Shown here: positions 1 through 6,997 of the stretch, in pieces | Numbering within the stretch: the stretch's first letter is position 1 | How the letters are laid out: the number at the start of each line of letters is the position of its first letter | NCBI GenBank assembly: GCA_964472305.1 | Contig: CAYYJR010000028.1 | Location: 1 to 44,924, forward strand | Reading direction: 5' to 3' | DNA: 44,924 nucleotides | Source of the DNA: CAYYJR01 sp964472305 | GTDB lineage: Bacteria; Armatimonadota; Hebobacteria; CAIYQO01 | Program-made: the position numbers and the translations under genes | The notes under the pieces: generated by a model | Told to the model about the DNA's origin: nothing | The model's database searches: none | The model's input: the letters and a program-made list of their open reading frames with translations, nothing else

Positions 1-180
1 TTTGTCTATTCTCGTCAGCGATTCTCAGTCTGGAAGCTCGGCCGCAGCCGCGCCGTCTTTTTGTAGCGCGCGCTACCGAAAGAGGCACCACCCAGTTGGT
101 TGAGTAGGCCAGTGCGGCGGAACGCCCTTCCTCCCCACCCTCGCGGCCGTAGCGAAACCACGCCGCCTTGTCCGCCTGTC
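1..180. other. Non-coding left edge downstream of the PII gene
   Basis: This stretch lies past the stop codon of the minus-strand PII gene. I see no convincing gene: open frames here are continuations of frames antisense to the PII gene. No hairpin with a U-tract was found. Confidence 0.4.
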
Positions 181-519
181 TTACACCGCGTCCGGCCCGC
201 GCATGCGGTCGCGCACGCGCACGGCGTCCTGCAGCGGCATGATGAAGATTTTCCCGTCGCCATGCTCGCCGGTGCCGGCGGCGTCGCAGATGGCGTTGAC
301 CACGTCATCCACCGGCACCTCGTGCACCACGGTGACGATGCGGATTTTATGCAGCAGGTTGACCTTCGTTTCCAGGCCGCGATAATATTCCACGTGCCCG
401 GCCTGGTGGCCGCAGCCGAGCACTTCATCGACGGTCATGGCGAGCACGCCGATGGCCTGCAACGCCTCTTTGACCGCCTCGAATTTTTCCGGGCGGATGA
501 TTGCTTCGATGCGCGTCAT
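181..519 (-). CDS. glnB: PII family nitrogen regulatory protein
   Basis: A 112-residue PII signal protein, the usual family length. PII trimers bind ATP/ADP and 2-oxoglutarate and adjust nitrogen-metabolism partners by direct contact. The start MTRIEAIIRP, the T-loop region GHVEYYRGLE (41-50) and the B-loop TGEHGDGKIF (83-92) are clear. The ATG at 519 was chosen because AAAAGGAC lies just upstream, although the frame stays open further. At position 51, where enteric GlnB has the uridylylated Tyr, this protein has Thr, so classical uridylylation is unlikely. No ammonium transporter or glutamine synthetase lies next to it, so its partner cannot be read from context. The GlnB versus GlnK distinction is not resolved. 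Confidence 0.93.
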   Translation of the reverse strand: MTRIEAIIRPEKFEAVKEALQAIGVLAMTVDEVLGCGHQAGHVEYYRGLETKVNLLHKIRIVTVVHEVPVDDVVNAICDAAGTGEHGDGKIFIMPLQDAVRVRDRMRGPDAV

Positions 520-697
520 CGTCTGTCCTTTTCCGGGGCCAGCCGCCCCGCGGCGCGTCGGCCCGCGCGCGAAGTGACCGGCTTCGGCGCGAGCATGGGC
601 AAAGATGACTCCCTCTACGCTATTCATTCGCCCGCCGCTAACGGAATCCTGTCGCCGCACGGGCGGAAATTCCGGTGGGCGGAGAAGCGGCTCGCTC

Positions 698-726
698 TTG
701 ACACTGACGGGAGAACGTGATAATTT
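698..726 (+). promoter_or_regulatory. Sigma-70 type promoter for the purH leader
   Basis: TTGACA (698-703) and TAATTT (721-726) are separated by exactly 17 bp. Initiation is expected near 733, just before the riboswitch aptamer begins at 750. The position fits a leader transcript that contains the whole aptamer. Confidence 0.8.
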
Positions 727-749
727 GGCGGTGGTTCTACAATACGACT

Positions 750-822
750 CATCACGAAACTGGCGGATTTGTGGAGCGTACCACAAGGGATCGTGATGGG
801 GGGATCTGCCGGCCGCCTGGGC
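750..822 (+). promoter_or_regulatory. ZTP (pfl) riboswitch aptamer
   Basis: The leader of purH matches the pfl/ZTP aptamer architecture. P1 pairs CATCACGA (750-757) with TCGTGATG (791-798). An asymmetric internal loop carries the conserved ACTGGCGGA on one side and GGGA on the other. P2 pairs TTGTGG (769-774) with CCACAA (781-786) around AGCGTA. After a G-rich linker comes the hallmark CCGCCTGGGC (813-822). ZTP riboswitches sense ZTP/ZMP, intermediates that accumulate when 10-formyl-THF is short. PurH consumes AICAR (ZMP) with 10-formyl-THF, so this is the expected target. Expected action: ligand binding prevents the overlapping terminator. Confidence 0.93.
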
Positions 823-849
823 GCCACATGAGGTGTCCGGGTTTTTTTT
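816..849 (+). terminator. Riboswitch-controlled intrinsic terminator before purH
   Basis: CCTGGGCGCC (816-825) pairs with GGTGTCCGGG (832-841) through 10 pairs including G-U wobbles, with loop ACATGA, followed by eight T (842-849). The 5' arm reuses the conserved aptamer segment CCTGGGC, so ligand-bound aptamer and terminator are mutually exclusive. This is an ON-switch layout. Confidence 0.9.
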
Positions 850-908
850 ATGCCTGGGGATCGTTCGGTGGGTGATTGACACGGCGACACCATTTTCAGG
901 AGGCGGCT

Positions 909-2474
909 ATGACACCAGTAAAATTGGCGTTGATCAGCGTTTCGGATAAGACCGGGCTGACGGAGTTCGTGCAGGGGTTGCACGCAATGGGCGTGGAGAT
1001 CATCTCCACCGGCGGCACGAAAAAGGCGATCGCCGAGGCAGGCGTGCCGGTGCGCGACATTTCCGATTACACCGGCTTCCCGGAGATGATGAACGGGCGC
1101 GTGAAGACGCTGCACCCGAAGGTGCACGGCGGACTGCTGGCGTTGCGCGACAACCCGGAGCACATGGCGCTGGCCGACGCGCACGGCATCCGCATGATCG
1201 ACATGGTAGTGGTGAACCTGTATCCCTTCGAGGCGACCGTCGCCAAGCCGGGGGTGACGCTGGAAGACGCCATCGAGAATATCGACATCGGCGGCCCGTC
1301 GATGGTGCGCTCGGCGGCGAAGAACTACCGCAGCGTGGCCATCGTCACCAACCCGGCGATGTATGGGCAAATTCTCGCCGAGATGCGCGAGCACAACGGC
1401 GCGGTCACCGACGGCACCCGCGCCGAACTGGCGGTGGCAGCATACACGCTGACTTCCGGCTACGACACCGCGATCTCCACCTGGCTGCGGAAAAACATGC
1501 TGGGCGAGACGGGCCTGCCGTCGCTGATGAGCATCCGCGGCGCCAAGCAGCAGGACGTGCGCTACGGCGAAAACCCGCACCAGGCCGCGGCGTTCTACCG
1601 GCTGGCGAACACCGCGCCCTACGGGCTGGCCGCCGCCGAGGTGCTGCAAGGCAAGGAACTGTCCTTCAACAACTTCCTCGACCTGGAAGCCGTGCTCGCC
1701 GGCGTGCGCGAGTTCAGTGCGCCGACCGCCTACATCGTGAAGCACACCAGCCCGTGCGGCGTCGCGAGCAACGCGTCGCTGGCGCAGGCCTATCGCGACG
1801 CGCTGGAGTGCGACCCGCTGTCCGCCTTCGGCGGCATCGTCGGCTTCAACCGCGCGGTGGACGCCGACACCGCGGCGGCGCTGCTGGCCGGCATGGAGCG
1901 GTACGGCTTCCTGGAGTGCATCCTGGCGCCGTCCTTCAGCCCCGAGGCGCGCGAGGCGCTGGCGGCGAAGAAGAACCTGCGCCTGGTGGCGCTGGCCGAC
2001 CTGCGGGCGATGGATCCCTACGACTTCAAGCGCGTCACCGGCGGCTTCATTGCCCAGGAGCCGGATACGCAACTCGAGGATGATCCAGGCCAGTGGAACG
2101 TGGTGACGAAGGTCGCCCCCACGCCCGCGCAGATTGAGGAGTTGAAGTTCGCCTGGCGCGTGTGCAAGACGACGAAGTCCAATGCCATCGTCTACGCGAA
2201 GGGCACCGCGACCGTCGGCATCGGCGGCGGGCTCTACAGCCGCGTGGACGCCAATAAGCTGGCGGCGGAAAAGGCCGGCGCGAAGGCGCAAGGCGCCGTG
2301 CTCGCCTCCGACGCCTTTTTCCCGCAGCCGGACAACATCGACGTCGCCCACCGCGCCGGCATCGTCGCCATCATCGAACCCGGTGGCTCCATCAAGGACC
2401 AGGAAGTGATCGACATGTGCGACCGCTACGGCATCGCCATGGTCTTCACCGGCGTGCGGCACTTCAAGCATTAA
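909..2474 (+). CDS. purH: Bifunctional AICAR formyltransferase / IMP cyclohydrolase
   Basis: A 521-residue PurH, full length for the family. It catalyses the last two steps of de novo IMP synthesis: formylation of AICAR by 10-formyl-THF, then cyclisation of FAICAR. The N-terminal MGS-like cyclohydrolase domain shows SVSDKTGL and STGGTKKAI. The C-terminal transformylase domain shows YGENPHQ, the KHTSPCGVA segment and the terminal GVRHFKH. The ATG at 909 is preceded by AGGAGG with 5-nt spacing; an in-frame ATG at 876 lacks a ribosome site. Expression should depend on the upstream ZTP riboswitch. A 20-bp hairpin follows the stop. Confidence 0.98.
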   Translation: MTPVKLALISVSDKTGLTEFVQGLHAMGVEIISTGGTKKAIAEAGVPVRDISDYTGFPEMMNGRVKTLHPKVHGGLLALRDNPEHMALADAHGIRMIDMVVVNLYPFEATVAKPGVTLEDAIENIDIGGPSMVRSAAKNYRSVAIVTNPAMYGQILAEMREHNGAVTDGTRAELAVAAYTLTSGYDTAISTWLRKNMLGETGLPSLMSIRGAKQQDVRYGENPHQAAAFYRLANTAPYGLAAAEVLQGKELSFNNFLDLEAVLAGVREFSAPTAYIVKHTSPCGVASNASLAQAYRDALECDPLSAFGGIVGFNRAVDADTAAALLAGMERYGFLECILAPSFSPEAREALAAKKNLRLVALADLRAMDPYDFKRVTGGFIAQEPDTQLEDDPGQWNVVTKVAPTPAQIEELKFAWRVCKTTKSNAIVYAKGTATVGIGGGLYSRVDANKLAAEKAGAKAQGAVLASDAFFPQPDNIDVAHRAGIVAIIEPGGSIKDQEVIDMCDRYGIAMVFTGVRHFKH

Positions 2475-2502
2475 GCGGGCGACGGCGCCGCGTCCTGTCT
2501 CG

Positions 2503-2548
2503 CGGCGCAAAGCGCGCACCGGGCTTTTCCGGTGCGTGCTTTGCGCCG
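2503..2548 (+). terminator. Long hairpin at the end of purH, no U-tract
   Basis: A 20-bp stem pairs 2503-2522 with 2529-2548 with one G-U wobble and a GCTTTT loop. No T-run follows (GTTGCGTG does not qualify). It lies 29 nt after the purH stop, where a terminator is expected. Compare the hairpins at 4110 and 43650. Confidence 0.7.
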
Positions 2549-2618
2549 TTGCGTGCATTTCATCGTTTCGTAACACCGCCGTCATTGCCGCTTCATCACC
2601 CGGACGTAACATGCCATT

Positions 2619-3332
2619 ATGAAACGTTTCCACGTGTTATTGCTGTTGCTCGCGCTGGTGCTGCTGGCGCTGCCGTTTCGGGCACAGGTGCGGGCGGCGG
2701 CGCGGACGACGCGCGACCGCGGCGCGGTGGAAAAACGCGTGCGGCAATACGGCCCGGCGGCGCGCGAGCGCCTGCGTCCCTTTTTCCACAAGGCCGGAGT
2801 CTCCTATCCGCCCGCGCGGCTGGTGCTGGTGGGGCTCAAGTCGGAAACGTCGCTGCAGGTATACGCCGCGAATCGCACCGGACCATTGCGCTTTCTGCGC
2901 GCATATCCCATCCTCGCCGCCAGCGGAAACATCGGGCCGAAGCTGCGCGAGGGGGACTGCCAGGTGCCGGAAGGGTTGTACCGCATCAGCGGGCTTAATC
3001 CCTATAGCGCGTATCACCTTGCGCTGCGGGTGAATTATCCCAACGACTTCGACCGCCGGATGGCGCACCGCGACCAGCGCACGCCATTGGGCGGCGACAT
3101 CATGATCCACGGCAACGCCTGTTCCATCGGCTGCCTGGCGATGGGCGACCCGGCCGCGGAAGACCTGTTCGTTCTTGCCGCCGAGACCGGTCTTGCGCGC
3201 ATCGCCGTCATCATCAGCCCCTACGACTTCCGCCTGCCCGCCCATGCCGTCCCCCTGCCGGCGGAACCGGCATGGGTGAACGTGCTGTATCGCGACATTC
3301 GCGCGGCATTATCCGCACTTCCCGCGCCGTAA
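2619..3332 (+). CDS. YafK-type L,D-transpeptidase family protein
   Basis: A 237-residue exported protein. An N-terminal hydrophobic segment (about 5-20) acts as signal peptide or anchor. The YkuD-fold catalytic motif is IMIHGNACSIGCLAMGD, with His at about 164 and Cys at about 172. The HGN...S.GC form resembles the YafK/DpaA (LdtF) branch, whose E. coli member releases Braun lipoprotein from peptidoglycan. Here the substrate is unknown, but the role should be peptidoglycan cross-link or anchor processing outside the cytoplasm. It stands alone between the purH hairpin and a gene remnant. Confidence 0.85.
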   Translation: MKRFHVLLLLLALVLLALPFRAQVRAAARTTRDRGAVEKRVRQYGPAARERLRPFFHKAGVSYPPARLVLVGLKSETSLQVYAANRTGPLRFLRAYPILAASGNIGPKLREGDCQVPEGLYRISGLNPYSAYHLALRVNYPNDFDRRMAHRDQRTPLGGDIMIHGNACSIGCLAMGDPAAEDLFVLAAETGLARIAVIISPYDFRLPAHAVPLPAEPAWVNVLYRDIRAALSALPAP

Positions 3333-3366
3333 AACTGCCGTATACTCATGGGAAGCGAGGGGCAGC

Positions 3367-3633
3367 ATGCGCGAGCAGGAGTCACGGGTGCAGACCGTGT
3401 TGATCACCGGCGCTTCCGGGGCATCGGGCGCGAGTTCGCCGTGCTCTTTGCGCAGCATGGCGACAACCTGGCGCTGGCGTCGCGCAATCGCACGCAATTG
3501 CTGGCGCTGGGGCAGGAGTTGCACGCGCGGCACGGAGTGGGCATCCCCGTGTTCACCCACCTCGTCCGGCGTGCTGACCCGTCTGGCGCGCGCCTGGCAA
3601 GCGCAGGCGGAAGACGACACCGCTTCCGCGTAA
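3367..3633 (+). pseudogene. Remnant of a short-chain dehydrogenase/reductase gene
   Basis: The N-terminal Rossmann motif VLITGASG is read in the frame starting at 3367. Right after it the matching continuation GIGREFAVLFAQHGDNLALA appears in the +1-shifted frame. One extra G in the GGGG run near 3418-3421 would restore TGASGGIGREF. After about residue 60 the SDR pattern fades, and the catalytic YxxxK region is absent. TATACT (3341-3346) and GAGGGG survive upstream, so the gene seems to have decayed in place. A single sequencing error could explain the frameshift but not the missing two thirds. Confidence 0.75.
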
Positions 3634-3651
3634 TGAAAGCGCGACACCCTC

Positions 3652-3680
3652 TTGCATCCGCGTGCGGGTTATGGTAGGAT
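3652..3680 (+). promoter_or_regulatory. Possible promoter of secG and tRNA-Leu
   Basis: TTGCAT (3652-3657) and TAGGAT (3675-3680) are spaced by 17 bp, upstream of the secG ribosome site. Each box has four or five consensus bases. Confidence 0.5.
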
Positions 3681-3715
3681 GTGTCGTTCTAATTTTCCAG
3701 ACACGGAGATGAACC

Positions 3716-3997
3716 TTGGATCCATTAAAACTTCTCGGAACGGCACTGGTCGTCATACAGGTGCTCGCGGCGGTGCTGCTGATCGTCATCATCGCCATTC
3801 AGACGACGAAAAGCGAGCAGAGCGGGACGGGCATGGGCTGGGGCACCATCGGTGGCCAGGCCAGCACGTCGGTGCATAAATTCGGCCTGGAAGCCCAATT
3901 GACGCGGACCACCACGATCATCGCCGTACTCTTCTTCGTGTGTTCGTTCCTGTCGGCCTGGGTGGAAGCCACCATTCGCAGCGGTGGCATTCGCTAA
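3716..3997 (+). CDS. secG: Preprotein translocase subunit SecG
   Basis: A 93-residue two-helix membrane protein. The first transmembrane segment runs about 8-28 (LVVIQVLAAVLLIVIIAIQ) and the second about 66-84. The conserved cytosolic loop carries QTTKSEQSGTGMG. SecG associates with SecYE and helps SecA-driven export. The start is TTG at 3716: GGAG lies about 7 nt upstream, and the nearby ATG at 3709 is in another frame. Its stop is 16 nt before tRNA-Leu, so the two are probably one transcript, as in the secG-leuU pair of E. coli. Confidence 0.93.
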   Translation: MDPLKLLGTALVVIQVLAAVLLIVIIAIQTTKSEQSGTGMGWGTIGGQASTSVHKFGLEAQLTRTTTIIAVLFFVCSFLSAWVEATIRSGGIR

Positions 3998-4013
3998 CGA
4001 CGGAACACGGTGC

Positions 4014-4102
4014 GCCCGGGTGGCGGAAATGGCAGACGCGCCAGGTTGAGGGCCTGGTCCTCGTTATTGGGGGTGCTGGTTCAAATCCAGTCCCGGGCAC
4101 CA
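4014..4102 (+). tRNA. tRNA-Leu (anticodon GAG)
   Basis: A class II tRNA with acceptor arms GCCCGGG/CCCGGGC, D-arm GGCGGAAATGGCAGACGC, anticodon stem-loop CCAGG-TTGAGGG-CCTGG giving GAG, a long variable arm, T-arm GCTGGTTCAAATCCAGT and an encoded CCA. It decodes CUC/CUU. Confidence 0.97.
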
Positions 4103-4109
4103 TCTTCGA

Positions 4110-4143
4110 CAACGCGCTCGAAACAATTGTTTCGAGCGCGTTG
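4110..4143. terminator. 34-bp perfect palindrome between tRNA-Leu and pyk
   Basis: Arms 4110-4126 and 4127-4143 are exact reverse complements (CAACGCGCTCGAAACAA and TTGTTTCGAGCGCGTTG). It lies 8 nt after the tRNA and 29 nt past the stop of the convergent pyk gene, so a two-way terminator is the likely role. Neither strand has a U-run after it. Confidence 0.65.
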
Positions 4144-4172
4144 CCTGTTGGTGGCGAGGGATCAGCGGGCCT

Positions 4173-5597
4173 TCAGCCGCCCTTTTTAACATACGCGATT
4201 CGCAACATGTTGCCGCCGCGGGTGACGATGCCGACGGGCTGGCTGGTGACGGCGACGATGACGATGAGGTCGCCGTCGTGGACGATACCCTGGGCGGCAG
4301 CCTGGCGCACCGCGCGGTCCACGCGTTCATCGGGAGTGTCGCTTTCCGGCACGAGCATGGGGGTGACGCCCCACAGCAGTGGGAGTTGGGTGAAGGTGTC
4401 CGGCGACGCGGTGACCGCCACGATGGGCTGGCGCGGGCGGGACTTGGAAACCAGCACCGCGGTATGACCGTGCGCGGTGGCGGCGAAAATCGCCGTGCCG
4501 GAGAGGTGGGCGGTGATGTCCACCGCGGCGGCGGCCAGCGCGCCGGTGGGACGATGATAGCGTGGCGCTTCCTCAACGGGCACGACATCTTCCGGCAGCA
4601 ACGTCTCCGCGTTTTCCGCGATGACGGCCATGGTGCGCACGGCGTCGACCGGGTATTTGCCCGCCGCCGTCTCGCCGGAGAGCATCACCGCGTCGGTGCC
4701 GTCCAGAATGGCATTGGCGACGTCGGTCACCTCGGCGCGGGTGGGCCGCGGGTTGCGGATCATCGAATCGAGCATCTGCGTGGCGGTGATCACCGGCTTG
4801 CCGGCATGGTTGGCCTGGCGGATAATCATCTTCTGCAACAGCGGAATGCGTTCCAACGACACTTCCACCCCCAGATCGCCGCGCGCCACCATCACGCCGT
4901 CGAAGGCATCGATGATCTCGTCCAGATGGTCGATCGCCTCATGTTTTTCGATCTTGGCGATCACCGGGCGGTATATGCCTTCCTCCCGCATCACCTCGCG
5001 CACGGACTCGATGTCTTTGGCCGAGCGCACGAAGGAGAGCGCAATCCAGTCGGCGCCCACGCGCAGTCCCTGGCGCAGATCCTCAATGTCCTTTTCGGTG
5101 ACGGCGGGGATCGGCAGGCTCTCGCCAGGCAGGTTGATGCCTTTGTGGTTGCTCAGCGGTCCGCTCACCAGCGCGCGGCAGACGATGTCCGTCCCGTTCA
5201 CCGACACCACCTCCGCCTCCAGGTTGCCGTCGTCAAAGAGGATGTGCGTGCCGGGATGCACGTATTGCGGCAGCTCGGTAAACCCGAGCGGCACCTCGTC
5301 GGGAGCAGGCGATTCGCGCGCGGTGAGCACGAACTCCTTGCCCGCTTCCAGCATCACCGGCGCGGCCATGTCGCCGGTGCGAATCTTCGGGCCGGAGAGG
5401 TCGTAGAGTACCGACAACGCAATACCCGTCTCCTTCGCCAACCGTCGCACGAGCCGCAGGCGCTCGGCATGCTCCTCCGGCGTCCCATGTGAGCAGTTGA
5501 TGCGCGCTACCCGCATGCCCGCGCCGATCATAGCCCGCAGCGTCTCCGGATCGGATGAAGCGGGGCCAATAGTGCAGATTATCTTTGTGCGTGCCAT
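4173..5597 (-). CDS. pyk: Pyruvate kinase
   Basis: A 474-residue pyruvate kinase, normal family length. It converts phosphoenolpyruvate and ADP to pyruvate and ATP, the last step of glycolysis. Hallmarks are TKIICTIGPASSDPE near the start, the substrate-binding RINCSHG, DLSGPKIRTG, the active-site Lys region VIAKIEKHEA, MVARGDLGVE and MLSGETAAGKYPVDAV. A C-terminal domain with SKSRPRQPIVAV is complete. The ATG at 5597 (MARTKIICT) with TAGGAAT upstream was chosen; the longer open frame reaching 5762 adds sequence atypical for the family. The 5' leader contains the repeated motif at 5608. Confidence 0.98.
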   Translation of the reverse strand: MARTKIICTIGPASSDPETLRAMIGAGMRVARINCSHGTPEEHAERLRLVRRLAKETGIALSVLYDLSGPKIRTGDMAAPVMLEAGKEFVLTARESPAPDEVPLGFTELPQYVHPGTHILFDDGNLEAEVVSVNGTDIVCRALVSGPLSNHKGINLPGESLPIPAVTEKDIEDLRQGLRVGADWIALSFVRSAKDIESVREVMREEGIYRPVIAKIEKHEAIDHLDEIIDAFDGVMVARGDLGVEVSLERIPLLQKMIIRQANHAGKPVITATQMLDSMIRNPRPTRAEVTDVANAILDGTDAVMLSGETAAGKYPVDAVRTMAVIAENAETLLPEDVVPVEEAPRYHRPTGALAAAAVDITAHLSGTAIFAATAHGHTAVLVSKSRPRQPIVAVTASPDTFTQLPLLWGVTPMLVPESDTPDERVDRAVRQAAAQGIVHDGDLIVIVAVTSQPVGIVTRGGNMLRIAYVKKGG

Positions 5598-5607
5598 ATT
5601 CCTACTG

Positions 5608-5630
5608 TTCCAGGCAAGCGCTGGGATTCC
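5608..5630 (-). repeat. Dispersed intergenic motif, copy A
   Basis: On the plus strand this reads TTCCAGGCAAGCGCTGGGAT and closely matches the segment at 6923: both fit TTCNNGGCAAGCGCYGGGAT. It lies in the 5' leader of pyk, 11 nt upstream of the start codon. The flanking CAGGCA and TGCCTG (5611-5636) could form a small hairpin. Confidence 0.45.
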
Positions 5631-5740
5631 TGCCTGGCGCGGAAACGTGGCGGAGCGCGCCTGCCCCTTCCGCAAGAAGGTAGTTGCCCGTGCGCCAGCG
5701 AAATAGCTCGGTACCAATCCCGCTGCCAGGAGGAGCCGTG

Positions 5741-6031
5741 GTGAGTTATCGTCCCCGACCACTGGACACGTCAGGCATTATTCTTTCCGCCGAGTTGTTG
5801 GCGTTAACGGAGCGGCTGGCGGCCAATACCCACGACCTGTGGGCGGCGCGCCGGCTGGCGGAGGGCTGGCGCTACGGCCCCCGGCGCGATGACGCGGCAA
5901 AGACGCACCCCGATCTGGTTCCGTATGCCGAGTTGCCGGAAGCGGAGAAGGAATACGACCGCCACACCGCGCTGGAAACGCTGCGCGCGTTGCTGGCGCT
6001 GGGATATCGCATCGAAAAATTGGCAGAGTAG
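5741..6031 (+). CDS. RyR-domain small protein
   Basis: A 96-residue protein made almost entirely of one RyR domain, the module repeated in ryanodine receptors. It contains NTHDLWAARRLAEGWRYGP, then DDAAKTHPDLVPYAELPEAE, then EYDRHTALETLRALLALGYR, which match the family pattern strongly. GTG at 5741 follows AGGAGGAG with a 5-nt gap; GTG at 5738 is possible. In bacteria the domain occurs alone or in defence- and signalling-related proteins, and its ligand here is not known. No transmembrane segment. It lies divergent from pyk and 61 nt before the TIM-barrel gene, and could share its transcript. Confidence 0.85.
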   Translation: MSYRPRPLDTSGIILSAELLALTERLAANTHDLWAARRLAEGWRYGPRRDDAAKTHPDLVPYAELPEAEKEYDRHTALETLRALLALGYRIEKLAE

Positions 6032-6092
6032 CTGCACGAGCAATGCGGCGCCACGGTGGTAGAATGCGGGAAGTATCGCCGTGGAGGGGATC

Positions 6093-6890
6093 ATGCAAAT
6101 CGCGTGCAGTTCGTGGAGTTTACGCCGGGTTATCCCGCGAGAGCTGGTGCTGACGCAGTTTCCGGCCTGGTGCAGCAGCCGGGGATTCGAGGCGATTGAG
6201 ATTACCGAGGCGCAGGTGCCGGACCGGGAGCCGCCATACCTCAACGCGCTGCGGCGCGCCTGCGACGATGCCCTGATCCCCATCGCCTGTCTGTCCGCCG
6301 CCACGGACTTCACCTACCCGCAGCCTGACCGGTTGGCCGCCGAGTTGGACCGCGTGCGCCGCCTGCTTGGCGATCTCGCGCGACCGCTGAACATCCCGCG
6401 AGTACAGGTGACCCTCGGCACCGCCGATCCCGGTGTTGCGGGCGAGGAACGCGCGCTGGAAGCATTGCGCGCGCTGGTGGTGGATCTGGAGATGGCCGGC
6501 ATGACGCTGGTGGTGGAAAACCATGACCGCGTTCAGACACGGTCGGATGCCTTCGCCGCGCTCATCGCCGGGGTGGGCAGCCCCCGGGTGCGCGCGTGCA
6601 TCGACCTCGGCAGCGTCCCCGCTGACCGCCGCGACCTGGCCGTGCGCGACCTGGCCGGCCTGGCGGACTTCGTCCATGCGCGCGCCAATACCTTCACCAC
6701 CTTCGGCGAGGAGCGGGATATCGACTACAAGCGCGCCATCGCCGAGTTGAAGGAAGCCGGTTACGACGGCATGCTCTCTGTCCTCTACGACGGCGCCGGC
6801 AATCCCTATGACGACACCCTCGCCACCCAGGCGCTCATCCGCAAGCACTGGTACCACCCGGAAGCGGGGTATGGGGAGCTGGCGGCGTAG
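6093..6890 (+). CDS. Sugar phosphate isomerase/epimerase family TIM barrel
   Basis: A 265-residue AP-endonuclease-2-like (xylose isomerase-like) TIM barrel. Signs are the opening strand IACSSWSL, GFEAIEITE, the metal-site style segments LVVENHD (about 145-151) and ACIDLGSV, HARANTFT, and the final strand GMLSVLYDGAG. Members isomerise or epimerise sugars or inositol derivatives using a divalent metal; the substrate cannot be read here. The ATG at 6093 is preceded by GGAGGGG; a GTG at 6081 overlaps that site. TAGAAT with an upstream TG (about 6057-6065) may be an extended -10 box. Confidence 0.85.
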   Translation: MQIACSSWSLRRVIPRELVLTQFPAWCSSRGFEAIEITEAQVPDREPPYLNALRRACDDALIPIACLSAATDFTYPQPDRLAAELDRVRRLLGDLARPLNIPRVQVTLGTADPGVAGEERALEALRALVVDLEMAGMTLVVENHDRVQTRSDAFAALIAGVGSPRVRACIDLGSVPADRRDLAVRDLAGLADFVHARANTFTTFGEERDIDYKRAIAELKEAGYDGMLSVLYDGAGNPYDDTLATQALIRKHWYHPEAGYGELAA

Positions 6891-6922
6891 AACTGCAGTG
6901 CACGACGCGAGCATCCGGATGG

Positions 6923-6945
6923 TTTCGCGGCAAGCGCCGGGATAA
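6923..6945 (-). repeat. Dispersed intergenic motif, copy B
   Basis: The plus strand reads TTCGCGGCAAGCGCCGGGAT, sharing all fixed positions of TTCNNGGCAAGCGCYGGGAT with the copy at 5608. It lies between the TIM-barrel gene and the next open frame. Confidence 0.45.
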
Positions 6946-6997
6946 CGAGTGCTGACAGGAGTTGCCGTGCATTGATGGCGCATGGTATCGTGATGCC

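Noticed and set aside
624..2633. A 669-codon open frame antisense to purH
   Set aside because: It spans the ZTP riboswitch and the purH hairpin on the wrong strand and has no protein family features.
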